DNA of 64,000 nucleotides, from NCBI RefSeq assembly GCF_950066645.1, contig NZ_CATMFB010000008.1, forward strand, positions 62,001 through 126,000, read 5' to 3'. The translations under genes were made by a program, and so were the position numbers. Source of the stretch: an uncultured Thalassolituus sp. (GTDB taxonomy: Bacteria; Pseudomonadota; Gammaproteobacteria; Pseudomonadales; Oceanobacteraceae). This document shows positions 53,898 to 62,748 of this stretch, one piece after another; within the stretch, counting starts at the first letter, position 1; each line of letters opens with the position of its first letter. The notes under the pieces are model-generated. The model searched no databases, was not told where the DNA came from, and was given only the letters and a program-made list of their open reading frames with translations.

Positions 53898-53942
53898 GCG
53901 TCCCTCATCTTGCACCGTCAGGGACGCAGCGAAGACGGTGCA
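53898..53942 (-). promoter_or_regulatory. Interleaved stems (possible H-type pseudoknot) upstream of nadC
   Basis: Two perfect stems are interleaved: GCGTCCCT (53898-53905) with AGGGACGC (53920-53927), and TGCACCGTC (53911-53919) with GACGGTGCA (53934-53942). The second stem begins inside the loop of the first, the connecting loops are 5, 0 and 6 nt, so both can form at once as a pseudoknot, or they can exclude each other. It lies 63 nt upstream of the nadC start and 14 nt after the symporter stop on the minus strand, so it is either a leader or a 3' structure. No U-run follows directly. Confidence 0.55.
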
Positions 53943-53956
53943 GAGAGGGAGAGCAC

Positions 53957-55294
53957 TTATTGTTTTTTCAGGTATTCCTGAGTCAGCCGGAATACCACAG
54001 GGCTGAGCAGAATAAGTGCAATCAGATTGGGGAGTGCCATCAACGCATTCAGGGTATCGGCGATAAGCCACACCAGATCAAGTTGCTGAGTGGCTCCCAC
54101 CGGAATCGCGATGACCCAGATAAAGCGGAAAACAGGAACTGCCTTAAGGCCAAACAGGTATTCCGTGCAGCGCTCCCCATAAAAGGACCAGCCGATAATA
54201 GTGGTAAAGGCAAACACTGCCAGACCGAGCGTGACAATATATTGGCCGATGACCGGCAGTCCCGAATTAAAGGCAGCAGTGGTCAGCGTCGCACCAGACG
54301 CACCGGACTGCCATTCACCGGACGCCACAATGACCAGGCCAGTAATAGAACAGATAATGATGGTGTCTATAAAGGTGCCCAGCATGGCGATGGTGCCCTG
54401 ACGGACAGGGCTGTCTGTCGTGGCGGTTGCATGAGCAATTGGCGCACTGCCGAGTCCGGCTTCGTTGGAAAATACACCGCGGGCAACGCCATATCGGATG
54501 GCGGCCCAGACCGTTGCACCGGCGAATCCGCCCGCCGCCGAAACAGGCGTAAAGGCGTGCGTAACGATGACTGAAAATGCTTCAGGCAGACGGTCTGCGT
54601 AAATTATCAGCAGAACAACCCCGGCAATCAGATAAGAAATCGCCATAAAAGGCACCAGCTTACCTGCGACTTCTGCGATGCGGCGGATACCGCCGATGAG
54701 AACCAGGGCGACAAGTGCTGCAACGGCCAGCCCTGTTACCCACTCCGGAATGCCCTGACCCCCAATCTCAATATGATGCATCGCGTCAGCGACCGAGTTG
54801 GCCTGCACACCGTTACCAATGCCGAAGCCGGCGAGCATACCGAAGAAGGCGAAGGTACCGGCCAGCCATTTAAATTTCGGGCCCAGGCCATTGCGGATGT
54901 AGTACATAGGGCCACCAACGAAATGTCCCTGCGCATTTTTTTCACGGAAGCGAACTGCGAGTACTGCTTCTGAGTATTTGGTCGCCATCCCGACCAGGGC
55001 AATGACCCACATCCAGAAAATAGCGCCCGGGCCTCCCATGGCAACCGCAGTCGCAACCCCCGCAATGTTACCGGTACCTATGGTGGCTGACAGGGAGGTC
55101 ATCAGTGCATTAAAGCCTGAAATTTCTCCCTCTCCCTGACGATGACGGCCGCGCCAGAGTTCGGTAAAGCCGTTTTTCAGGTGGCGCACAGGGTAGGCTT
55201 TCAGGCCGATGGTCAGATACAGGCCCGTCAGTGCAATCAGAGCCAGCATAGGCGGCCCCCATGCCCAGCTGTTGAGGATGTTGATAAAGTCCAT
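53957..55294 (-). CDS. Alanine/glycine:cation symporter family protein
   Basis: 445-aa AGCS-family sodium/amino acid symporter (DagA/AlsT type) with about 11 TM helices. Family motifs are GNIAGVATAVAMGGPGAIFWMW, GGPMYYIRNGLG, NEAGLGSAPIAHATA and FVTF-type TTIIGWSFYGERC. Imports alanine or glycine with Na+ (or H+). It has a good own promoter and sits between nadC and ampD, an insertion compared with Pseudomonas. Confidence 0.94.
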   Translation of the reverse strand: MDFINILNSWAWGPPMLALIALTGLYLTIGLKAYPVRHLKNGFTELWRGRHRQGEGEISGFNALMTSLSATIGTGNIAGVATAVAMGGPGAIFWMWVIALVGMATKYSEAVLAVRFREKNAQGHFVGGPMYYIRNGLGPKFKWLAGTFAFFGMLAGFGIGNGVQANSVADAMHHIEIGGQGIPEWVTGLAVAALVALVLIGGIRRIAEVAGKLVPFMAISYLIAGVVLLIIYADRLPEAFSVIVTHAFTPVSAAGGFAGATVWAAIRYGVARGVFSNEAGLGSAPIAHATATTDSPVRQGTIAMLGTFIDTIIICSITGLVIVASGEWQSGASGATLTTAAFNSGLPVIGQYIVTLGLAVFAFTTIIGWSFYGERCTEYLFGLKAVPVFRFIWVIAIPVGATQQLDLVWLIADTLNALMALPNLIALILLSPVVFRLTQEYLKKQ

Positions 55295-55337
55295 GAAGTA
55301 TCCGTCTTATCTGTATTGTTCTCTGTATTGACTACGG

Positions 55338-55366
55338 ACTATATCGGGATGCCCTGTTTATGCCAA
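55338..55366 (-). promoter_or_regulatory. Sigma-70 promoter of the symporter gene
   Basis: On the minus strand TTGGCA (55366-55361), 17-bp spacer, TATAGT (55343-55338), 44 nt upstream of the ATG. Confidence 0.7.
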
Positions 55367-55401
55367 ACTGCAGGCTCGCGAATCGTACACTATGGAAACT
55401 T

Positions 55402-55953
55402 ATGCACGTCGAAGATGGACGTCTCACTGACGCAGTCTGGATACCTTCGCCGAATTTTGGTCCGCGCCCGGACCCGGCTGATATCTCTCTGCTGGTGATC
55501 CACAACATCAGTCTGCCACCCGGGCAATACGGTACCGGGTGTATCCCTCGCTTTTTCTGCAACACGCTGGATTGTGAAGAGCATCCGTATTTCCGCGAAA
55601 TAGAAGGGATGCAGGTATCGAGTCACCTTCTGATCGAACGTGACGGCCGGGTGCTGCAGTTCGTCCGGTTTGATCAGAGGGCATGGCACGCTGGGGTGTC
55701 CACGTTTGGCGGCAGAGAAAACTGTAACGACTATTCTGTAGGTATTGAGCTGGAAGGTACTGACACCGATCCATACACCGATGCGCAGTATCAGGCACTT
55801 GCTGACGTCACTTCTGCGTTACAGCAGGCCTATCCCGGGATTTCCAGTGACAGAATTACCGGGCACGAGCATATTGCTCCCGGCAGAAAAACCGACCCGG
55901 GTGAAGCCTTTGACTGGTCGAGGTACCGACGGTCATATCAGCAGGGAGTTTAA
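55402..55953 (+). CDS. ampD: 1,6-anhydro-N-acetylmuramyl-L-alanine amidase AmpD
   Basis: 183-aa cytosolic zinc amidase of cell-wall recycling and beta-lactamase signalling. It matches E. coli AmpD: SLLVIHNISLPPGQYG, zinc ligands in VIHNIS, FDQRAWHAGVS and GHEHIAPGRKTDPG, plus NDYSVGIELEGTD and YTDAQYQAL. I start at the ATG at 55402, which gives the E. coli-like N-terminus; the frame from 55360 adds 14 residues. Followed by ampE, 3 nt later. Confidence 0.95.
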   Translation: MHVEDGRLTDAVWIPSPNFGPRPDPADISLLVIHNISLPPGQYGTGCIPRFFCNTLDCEEHPYFREIEGMQVSSHLLIERDGRVLQFVRFDQRAWHAGVSTFGGRENCNDYSVGIELEGTDTDPYTDAQYQALADVTSALQQAYPGISSDRITGHEHIAPGRKTDPGEAFDWSRYRRSYQQGV

Positions 55954-55956
55954 TGT

Positions 55957-56832
55957 ATGAAGTTTTTAGTCCTGTTTGTCGTTTTACTCTGGCAGATCCG
56001 TTTTCCGCTGCCGCACCGCAGCACCAGTAGCCGGACGTTTGCCCGCTGGCTGGGTGCACTGGAGAAACTTCCGGGCTTTTATCGTTTTCCCCGGCACATG
56101 CGTTACGCCCTGGTGGTTGTTCTGCCCACCGTCGTTATTACGCTGACGATGTTACTGGCCGATCCTTATGCGTTCGGTCTGCTCAGTGTTGCGTTAAAAA
56201 TCCTGTTGCTGCTGTACGTTCTGTCTCATATGAGCATCGGCAAACATCTGCAGGCCTATCGCAGCGATCTGCGGCGCGGCGATACCCAGGGCGCGTATCA
56301 CTGTGCAGAACAGTATCTGGCGGTGCCCGAAGTGAATGTGACTGATGATCTTGAAGCAATGAATCATCAGGTGATACGAGCACTTCTGCACCGCTGGTTC
56401 GAATATTTTTTCCTTATGGTGTTCTGGTACATGGTGGCAGACGTCGCCGGTATTCTGCTGGCCTGGTTCAGTCTTCAGTACGCCAGGGCGACGCGTTGCG
56501 ATGCTGAAGGCTGGAGATATCTGCACTGGATCGAATGGATTCCGGTGCGTCTGCTTGGCCTGACGTACGGGCTGGCGGGTAATTTTCTGCATGCGTTTCC
56601 GGTCTGGCACAGTTATCTGTGGAATCGCAGCGCCAACAGCTCTGAGGTGCTGTACCGGGTCGCCGAAGAATCACTGGAGTCCAGTGCGAAAGAACGGCGC
56701 TGGCATTCTGTCAGGGAAAACAGTGAGGTGGCTGCGGCCGAGCTGGATGAGTGGCAGCGCCTGCACATCCGCTCGCTGTCTGTCTGGATGGTGATTATTG
56801 CCGCGGCGACCGTGGGAGGATTACTGCTTTGA
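55957..56832 (+). CDS. ampE: AmpE-like inner-membrane regulatory protein
   Basis: 291-aa membrane protein with about four TM helices (around 1-13, 50-85, 140-165, 265-290). Family features: RTFARWLGALEKLPG, VLPTVVITLTMLLAD, QVIRALLHRWFEYFFLMVFWYMV and LDEWQRLHIRSLSVWMVI. Partner of AmpD; function unclear. Its last 12 nt overlap the convergent kinase gene. Confidence 0.85.
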   Translation: MKFLVLFVVLLWQIRFPLPHRSTSSRTFARWLGALEKLPGFYRFPRHMRYALVVVLPTVVITLTMLLADPYAFGLLSVALKILLLLYVLSHMSIGKHLQAYRSDLRRGDTQGAYHCAEQYLAVPEVNVTDDLEAMNHQVIRALLHRWFEYFFLMVFWYMVADVAGILLAWFSLQYARATRCDAEGWRYLHWIEWIPVRLLGLTYGLAGNFLHAFPVWHSYLWNRSANSSEVLYRVAEESLESSAKERRWHSVRENSEVAAAELDEWQRLHIRSLSVWMVIIAAATVGGLLL

Positions 56833-57732
56833 TGCCTGCTGGCTCCCCAGCCATGCGGCACCGCGGACACCACTGGAATCTCCATGCACCGATCTGAGCA
56901 AGGGGGTTTCCACCGTATCAGAGAACACCCACTGAGGGAGCAGTGCGGGGACTTTCTGATAGATTGAGGTCATATTGGAGGCTCCACCGCCCAGCACAAT
57001 CGCATGGGGGTCCATGAGGTTGATGACCGACGCCAGTGCTCTGGCAATGCGGGAGTGATAGCGTTCAAACACACGGATGGCTACTGGATCGCCCGCTTCG
57101 TAAAGGCGGTCCCATTCTACCGATGTTCTGTCTATACCGGTTTCAACGAGTGCCTGTCGGCGGAATCCGGTGCCGGACAGAAGCGTCTCCAGACATCCTT
57201 TCTGACCGCAGTAACACTCAGCCTCTGAGTCTTCGTCATCCCGCCAGGGCAGCGGGTTATGCCCCCATTCTCCGGCAATGGCGTTAGGGCCAGAGATCAG
57301 CTGACCGTTGACGACCCAGCCTCCGCCGCAACCTGTGCCTATGATGACGGCAAAGACCGTCGGATAGTCTGCGCCAGCGCCATCGGTTGCTTCTGATAAC
57401 GCCAGACAGTCGGCATCGTTGGCAATCACGATCGGGTGATTCAGGCGGCGCTCGATGTCACCTTTCAGGTCGTTGCCGATCAGGCAGACGGTGTTTGCGT
57501 TTTTAACCAGACCGGTCTGGTAGGAAAGGGCGCCGGGAATACCAATGCCAAGAGTGTAGGGCTGAGAGAATCTGTCGCGGGCTTGCTCGACCAGGGTACA
57601 GATAGTGTCGACGATTGCCGGGTAACTGGTGCTCGGAGTTGGCGCGCGCTCACGCAGAAGTTCGTCGCCCTTATCGTTCAGGACAATGATTTCGGTTTTG
57701 GTTCCGCCAAGGTCAATTCCGAACTGCAACAT
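56821..57732 (-). CDS. mak: ROK-family sugar kinase (fructokinase Mak-like)
   Basis: 303-aa ROK kinase with N-terminal phosphate loop FGIDLGGTKTEIIVL, the catalytic Asp in IANDADCLALSE, GTGCGGGWV, GEWGHNPLPW and the zinc site CYCGQKGCLET. Most similar in pattern to E. coli Mak (manno(fructo)kinase) and its relatives; GlcNAc kinase is an alternative. No sugar transporter is adjacent. Confidence 0.88.
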   Translation of the reverse strand: MLQFGIDLGGTKTEIIVLNDKGDELLRERAPTPSTSYPAIVDTICTLVEQARDRFSQPYTLGIGIPGALSYQTGLVKNANTVCLIGNDLKGDIERRLNHPIVIANDADCLALSEATDGAGADYPTVFAVIIGTGCGGGWVVNGQLISGPNAIAGEWGHNPLPWRDDEDSEAECYCGQKGCLETLLSGTGFRRQALVETGIDRTSVEWDRLYEAGDPVAIRVFERYHSRIARALASVINLMDPHAIVLGGGASNMTSIYQKVPALLPQWVFSDTVETPLLRSVHGDSSGVRGAAWLGSQQASKQ

Positions 57733-57789
57733 GATACCGGTTTCCTAAGATGGTCACCGGAATCATGTTAACGGCTGACCAGGTTGGTG

Positions 57790-58134
57790 TCAGCTGTCGT
57801 GGCGGTAGTCTTTCATCATCACATCCAGCATCTCAGAGCCAGAGATGATTCTGCAGCCGTTGCCGAACAGGCTGGGGGTCAACTCCTGGCTCCAGACAAC
57901 TTCGACTTCGCAGGGCGCGGTGCGGCGGTCTTTATCCTTGATAATATCGACCAGCTCTATGCTCAGTTTCTCGCCCAGTTTCAGCGGCTGATAACCGGAA
58001 AGCATCAGGCCATTTTCTGACCAGTTGACCAGCAGGCCAATGCATTCTTTGTTGCCCTGAATAAAAACGCTGACAGTACTTTTGAGTTGCCAACGTGGCT
58101 CCATACGCATTTCTGCAAAGGATTGTGCACTCAT
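57790..58134 (-). CDS. PilZ-domain protein
   Basis: 114-aa PilZ protein. A cyclic-di-GMP-binding-like pattern: basic RMEPRWQLKSTV at the N-terminus (RxxxR-type), then LVNWSENGLMLSG (NxSxxG). The domain is probably a c-di-GMP receptor. The open frame extends to 58344 but the ATG at 58134 with AAGGCT fits PilZ length. It is divergent from the phosphatase gene. Confidence 0.85.
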   Translation of the reverse strand: MSAQSFAEMRMEPRWQLKSTVSVFIQGNKECIGLLVNWSENGLMLSGYQPLKLGEKLSIELVDIIKDKDRRTAPCEVEVVWSQELTPSLFGNGCRIISGSEMLDVMMKDYRHDS

Positions 58135-58224
58135 AACGGGTAGCCTTTGTTCTGTTCCTGATTCCGTGGGATATACTCGTGAAGTGTAGACCGCCTGCGA
58201 AGCTTCGCCTGCCGAGAGAGTAAA

Positions 58225-58851
58225 ATGAGTACAAGAGTCACCAGAATTGATGTTATCCGCCATGGCGAGCCCGAAGGTGGGGATGTGTTCAGGGGTCATA
58301 CTGACCACGAACTGACCGAGCGCGGGCGCCGTCAGTTTGAACATCGCCTGCAGCGCAATCCGGCCCGCTATCAGCGGGTGATATCCTCTCCGTTACAGCG
58401 TTGCTATTACAGCGCATCATGGCTGGCAGGTGAGTGTGCGCTTACTCATGAGGCGGACCAGCGGTGGGCAGAAATTCACTATGGCGATTGGGAGAATCGT
58501 CCTGTGGCTGAGGTGATGACTGACGACGCCGAAATTGCCCAGCAGTTGTGGCAGGACCCTCTGAATTTCTGCGCTCCGAACGGAGAACCGGTTACACGGC
58601 TGCAGCAGCGGGTGTTGGCTGCCTGGGATGATCTGCTGGATAACCACACGGGCGAAAGCCTGCTGGTAGTGAGTCACGGCGGGGTAATGAGGGTGCTGGC
58701 TCAGCACCTTCTCGGACTTGCCCCGGAGGCCATGAGCCGGTTGTCCATTCCTTATGCCGGGCTTCTTCGCTTCCGCATTGACGAGGTGTCGGATGGGCAA
58801 CGCTTTGTCACGCTTGAGACCTTAGATGGCGCCTCTCTGGACCATCTCTGA
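58225..58851 (+). CDS. Histidine phosphatase family protein
   Basis: 208-aa phosphoglycerate-mutase-like phosphatase. The catalytic RHG is in VIRHGEPEGGDVF, the second His in VVSHGGVMRVLAQHLL; it also has RGHTDHELTERGRRQ and SPLQRCYYSA, like CobC/PhoE-type enzymes. Substrate unknown. Followed immediately by a convergent methyltransferase-like gene. Confidence 0.9.
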   Translation: MSTRVTRIDVIRHGEPEGGDVFRGHTDHELTERGRRQFEHRLQRNPARYQRVISSPLQRCYYSASWLAGECALTHEADQRWAEIHYGDWENRPVAEVMTDDAEIAQQLWQDPLNFCAPNGEPVTRLQQRVLAAWDDLLDNHTGESLLVVSHGGVMRVLAQHLLGLAPEAMSRLSIPYAGLLRFRIDEVSDGQRFVTLETLDGASLDHL

Positions 58852-58853
58852 GG

Positions 58854-59675
58854 TCAGGGTTTGCGGAACTTCAGCGTCATACGATCGCTCTCGCCGATGC
58901 TTTCAAAGTAGGTCAGGTCTGTATTGCCGCCACGTAATGTCGGGGGCAGTGACCAGACGCCGTGGGGATGAATCCGGGTATCTTTGGGGTTGGCGTTTAT
59001 CTCGGAATGTCCTGCAGGTTCAAAGCCTGCGTTGATCGCCAGTTGGGTCACGTAGGCCTCGGTGACATAGCCGGTTTCGATCATCTGTTCGCGACCAAAA
59101 TCCGGGGGGGCACGGTGCTCAACGACTCCGAAAATGCCACCCGATCTCAGGGCAAGGTAGGCGGCGTCAAAAACTGCCTGTTCCTGATCATTCCGCATCC
59201 AGTTATGGACATTACGGAAGGTCAGAACCCGGTCTGCTTCTCCCGGCGATGCGATGCTCAGTTTTTCTGGTGGCATAAGTTCCGTGAGCTGAATTTTACC
59301 GTAGACATCGGGATTATTTATAAATCTGTCTATGTAGCTCCGCCGGGTCTTCTGAAAAAACGGAACCTCGGTCGACGCGGAAAAGTGTGCCGCGATCAGT
59401 TGGCCTTCACGCTTCAGATATGGGCCCAGTACCGCAGAATACCAACCTGAGCCCGGCCAGATCTCGACGACCGTATGGTCAGGCTGTACTTCGAAATACA
59501 TCAGGGTTTCGGCAGGGTGGCGGTACTTATCCCGGGCGCGCTCAGCTGCAGTACGTGCAGGGTAGCTGGGCGCTTTGGGAGCGACGACGTCTGTGACCGT
59601 CTGGTTGTTGTCGCTTTTTTCACAACCGCTGAGCGGAATTGCCGCCAGCATGACTATCAGAAGTGTGCGGATCAT
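58854..59675 (-). CDS. Exported lipoprotein with SAM-methyltransferase-like fold
   Basis: 273 aa with a lipoprotein signal peptide (MIRTLLIVMLAAIPLSGC, lipobox LSGC). The mature part shows a class I methyltransferase pattern: motif I VVEIWPGSGWYSAVLGP, VLTFRNVHNWMRND, ALRSGGIFGVVEHRAP. The exported location is odd for a SAM enzyme, because SAM is not known in the periplasm. Motif I lacks the usual GxGxG (it reads WPGSGW). It may bind another ligand or be catalytically dead. Confidence 0.85.
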   Translation of the reverse strand: MIRTLLIVMLAAIPLSGCEKSDNNQTVTDVVAPKAPSYPARTAAERARDKYRHPAETLMYFEVQPDHTVVEIWPGSGWYSAVLGPYLKREGQLIAAHFSASTEVPFFQKTRRSYIDRFINNPDVYGKIQLTELMPPEKLSIASPGEADRVLTFRNVHNWMRNDQEQAVFDAAYLALRSGGIFGVVEHRAPPDFGREQMIETGYVTEAYVTQLAINAGFEPAGHSEINANPKDTRIHPHGVWSLPPTLRGGNTDLTYFESIGESDRMTLKFRKP

Positions 59676-59694
59676 CCCTGTGCCATCCCATGTT

Positions 59695-60636
59695 TCAGTC
59701 TGAAGGAGTGTCGCCTAATTCTACCTGCCATGGTGGTGTCGGGCGTACTGCTTCGATAACAAAATCCACAAAACTCCGTACTTTGGCCGATAAGTGGCGG
59801 TTACTCGGGTACAGAGCGTGCAGAGGACTGGCTTCAAAAGGCCATTCCGGCAAAACCGGGACCAGTTTGCCACTGCGGATAGCGGGGGCTGCAATCATAG
59901 TCGGAAGAGGAGCAATACCACTGCCCGACAGCGCCAATGTGTAGAGACTGGCGAAATCATTCACCTGAATACGGGCTTTGACATTCAGGTTGTACGTGTC
60001 GTTATCCGGGCCGCTCAGCTGCCAGGAAGGCCACTGGGACAGAACCATCAGCGCGTGCTCATGCAGTGAATCCGGATGCTCAGGTATGCCGCGGCTTTTG
60101 ATGTAGTCCGGGCTGGCACATAGGATAGCGCGGACATCTCCGAGGTGGCGGCCGATAAGGGACGAATCTTCGAGCTGTCCGACGCGGAAGGCGACGTCGA
60201 TACCGTCCTGAACCAGATCAAGGTTCTGATCAGTGAGCACCATGTCGACGCTTACCTGTGGGTGTTGCTCAAGGTAATCGGCGACCATGCCAGACAGTAC
60301 AGTAGAGCCAAAAAGCACCGGAGCCGTAATTCTCAGAGTACCGGTTGGGGTGCTCTGCATGCGGGTCACAGCGACGTTGGCTTCTTCAATTTCGCCCAGA
60401 ATGCGCGCGCACTGGCTGTAGTAAGCATTACCAGTATCGGTCAGACGCAGGCTACGTGTTGTTCGCTGAATCAGGCGCACCCCGAGGCGTTCTTCAAGCT
60501 GGGTGATTTTGCGACTGACGGTCGATTTAGGCAGGCCCAGGTTACGGGCGGCGCCGGTAAAGCTGCCAGCTTCCACCACATGAACGAAAATCGCCATTTC
60601 ATTCAGGTCAAATTCTTCCCGCTTACCTATCTGCAT
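59695..60636 (-). CDS. LysR family transcriptional regulator
   Basis: 313-aa LTTR with N-terminal HTH (about residues 12-70: AIFVHVVEAGSFTGAARNLGLP, KSTVSRKITQLEERLGVRL) and a C-terminal substrate-binding domain of the LysR/DsdC CrgA-like type. It is adjacent to but not clearly divergent from its likely targets; the neighbouring TonB receptor gene is on the same strand upstream. The inducer is unknown. Confidence 0.92.
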   Translation of the reverse strand: MQIGKREEFDLNEMAIFVHVVEAGSFTGAARNLGLPKSTVSRKITQLEERLGVRLIQRTTRSLRLTDTGNAYYSQCARILGEIEEANVAVTRMQSTPTGTLRITAPVLFGSTVLSGMVADYLEQHPQVSVDMVLTDQNLDLVQDGIDVAFRVGQLEDSSLIGRHLGDVRAILCASPDYIKSRGIPEHPDSLHEHALMVLSQWPSWQLSGPDNDTYNLNVKARIQVNDFASLYTLALSGSGIAPLPTMIAAPAIRSGKLVPVLPEWPFEASPLHALYPSNRHLSAKVRSFVDFVIEAVRPTPPWQVELGDTPSD

Positions 60637-60747
60637 GCCGGTGCTCTCTCATCGTGTTTGTGGGGACAGTATGCCCCTGATTGCTTCTATTTGGAACATA
60701 AATGAGACAATCATATGTAAAGAAACGCCATTCGCCCATTTGTCACG

Positions 60748-62748
60748 TCAGAAAAGCAGGCGCACACCCACCGACGCCAGCGGCGGCAGGTCAGTCACAT
60801 CTTCCCGCTCACTGTAGTCTGCATTCAGATAGCGGTAGCCGACGACGTTCTCGCGGGCGTAAAGATTAATCACTTCAAAGTAGAGATCCATATCGGCATT
60901 GCTGAAGCGGAAACTCCGGTCCGCACGGAAATCGAGTCGATGATAGGACGGCAGGCGCTCAGAGAAGGGATCTCCGTAGATCGGGTTGTACAGTCCCGCA
61001 GTGTCCGGATCTTCTTCAGCGCCCTCGAGAGGTGTGACCAGCTGCCCACTCTGATAGCGCCATTTAAGGCCCAGAGTCCAGATATCGGAAGCGCGATAGC
61101 TGGCAACCATATTAATCACCAGAGGCTGATCGTAGCTGTAGCGGAAGTCTTCGCCGGTGCGGTCGTTACTGCGCTCTGTCCGTGACAGAGTGACAGAGGT
61201 CCAGCCATACCAACGTTCGCTGAAGTCGGCATTGAGAAGCATCTCAATGCCAAAGGCACGACCGCTTGCATCATTGTTGTATCTGACGCCATCGCTGGTA
61301 TCCGCTGGCCGGGCCACAATAATGTCGGTGATATCTTTGTAGTACAGCTCGGTGGTCAGCATCAGGCCGTCACGCAGTTGCGCTTCGAGCCCCGTGACGT
61401 AATGAGTAGCGCGGGTTTCATCCAGATCCGGATTACCGAACTCTGGTGTGTACTGACCCGGGTTTGCAGGCATGGAGTGGTAGCGGCCATACCCAAGTGT
61501 CCAGCGCAGCGCGTCAGTCAGCTGATATCCCTGGCTGATACGGGGTTCGACATACTGATTACCGGTGTAAGAGTCGTCACTGAGATGGAGCCCCGGGATC
61601 AGCTGCCAGCGCGCGGTCACGCTCCAGGTGTCTTTAATAAACAGATCTGTCTGACGGATGCGCAGTGTACCGCTGCCCTGCAGGGTTTCTGTGGCGCGCA
61701 CCAGGCGGCAGTCGGCGGTAAATTCATCACAGGGAGGTGCTTTGAAAAGGCCCCGGTAATCCACCAGTCGTTCAGAGTATTCCAGGCCCCATGACACTTC
61801 GTGATCCAATTCCAGTGGATAGCTGAATTCGCTGCGGATGCCGTAGCGGTGACTGTTGGCATCAATATAGTTGCCCTGACCCAGTGTGAAATCGAACGCC
61901 TGTTCGAGATGAGAAATGCCAATGCGTGAACTCAGCCCCGACGGTGATACTGAATCAATCACCACGCCCTGACTGTTAAACATCTGTTGAGCTTCCAGAC
62001 CACCAGTCAGAGCTGGGTCCTGGGCTGTAAAGTCAGACTCTTCAGTGAAATCCAGACCGGCTTTATCGCGCGCGCCGACAAACTGAAAACGAACGCTGGT
62101 CAGGTCACTGGGGCGATATTCGTAGCTGCCCTGGTAATCGTAAAACTCCGGTACCGTCGTGAATTCAAAATCGTCTGAGTCGACAATATTTTTCAGGTAA
62201 TACTGAAACAGGCTCATTCTGCCACTGAGATAAAACCCCTGATCGTCAGACACAGGCTGATCAATCAGAAAGCCGGCGCGGAGAAGGCTCAGGTCAATAA
62301 TCTGTTGGCTGTCACGTAATGGGCTGCGCGACTCTGCGGTAATGACGGCACCCGTGGCACCGTTAAACTCAGGGCCGAACGCCGCCGGATAAAGCTGAAA
62401 TTCGTCGGTCAGAGAATCGCTGAGAATGCTGGAGCCGTCGTTATGAAAAAGATACCCAACCGGAAGAAAATCCAGGTAGTAGGCGTTATCGTCGGGTGAA
62501 GAGCCGCGCACAGCGGGGCGGGCATCATTCCCCTTCCCGAACACAACCCCAGGCAATGACTCAAGTGCCCGCAGCGGATCATTTCCTGCCCCGGGTACGA
62601 CCAGTAATTTGCGGGTCTCGGGTTGTGATTCCGTAACAGCAGGCGCTTGTGTGGTGACTTTATCGAGCTCGATTTCTTCTGCCTGAGAAGCCGTGGCAAA
62701 CGTTACTATTGTGGAAGACAGAAACAGAAAAGTAGTACTGCGTTTCAC
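60748..62748 (-). CDS. TonB-dependent receptor (plug domain-containing)
   Basis: 666-aa outer-membrane receptor with a signal peptide (MKRSTTFLFLSSTIVTFATA, cleaved after SQA). Plug: EIELDKVTTQAPA, GNDPLRALESLPGVVFGKGNDARPAVRGSSPDD, given here as GNDPLRALESLPG and ARPAVRGSS. Barrel ends LASVGVRLLF. Its start overlaps the stop of the upstream exported-protein gene (ATGA). Ligand unknown. It closes an operon of at least four genes, the first being cut by the window. Confidence 0.88.
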   Translation of the reverse strand: MKRSTTFLFLSSTIVTFATASQAEEIELDKVTTQAPAVTESQPETRKLLVVPGAGNDPLRALESLPGVVFGKGNDARPAVRGSSPDDNAYYLDFLPVGYLFHNDGSSILSDSLTDEFQLYPAAFGPEFNGATGAVITAESRSPLRDSQQIIDLSLLRAGFLIDQPVSDDQGFYLSGRMSLFQYYLKNIVDSDDFEFTTVPEFYDYQGSYEYRPSDLTSVRFQFVGARDKAGLDFTEESDFTAQDPALTGGLEAQQMFNSQGVVIDSVSPSGLSSRIGISHLEQAFDFTLGQGNYIDANSHRYGIRSEFSYPLELDHEVSWGLEYSERLVDYRGLFKAPPCDEFTADCRLVRATETLQGSGTLRIRQTDLFIKDTWSVTARWQLIPGLHLSDDSYTGNQYVEPRISQGYQLTDALRWTLGYGRYHSMPANPGQYTPEFGNPDLDETRATHYVTGLEAQLRDGLMLTTELYYKDITDIIVARPADTSDGVRYNNDASGRAFGIEMLLNADFSERWYGWTSVTLSRTERSNDRTGEDFRYSYDQPLVINMVASYRASDIWTLGLKWRYQSGQLVTPLEGAEEDPDTAGLYNPIYGDPFSERLPSYHRLDFRADRSFRFSNADMDLYFEVINLYARENVVGYRYLNADYSEREDVTDLPPLASVGVRLLF

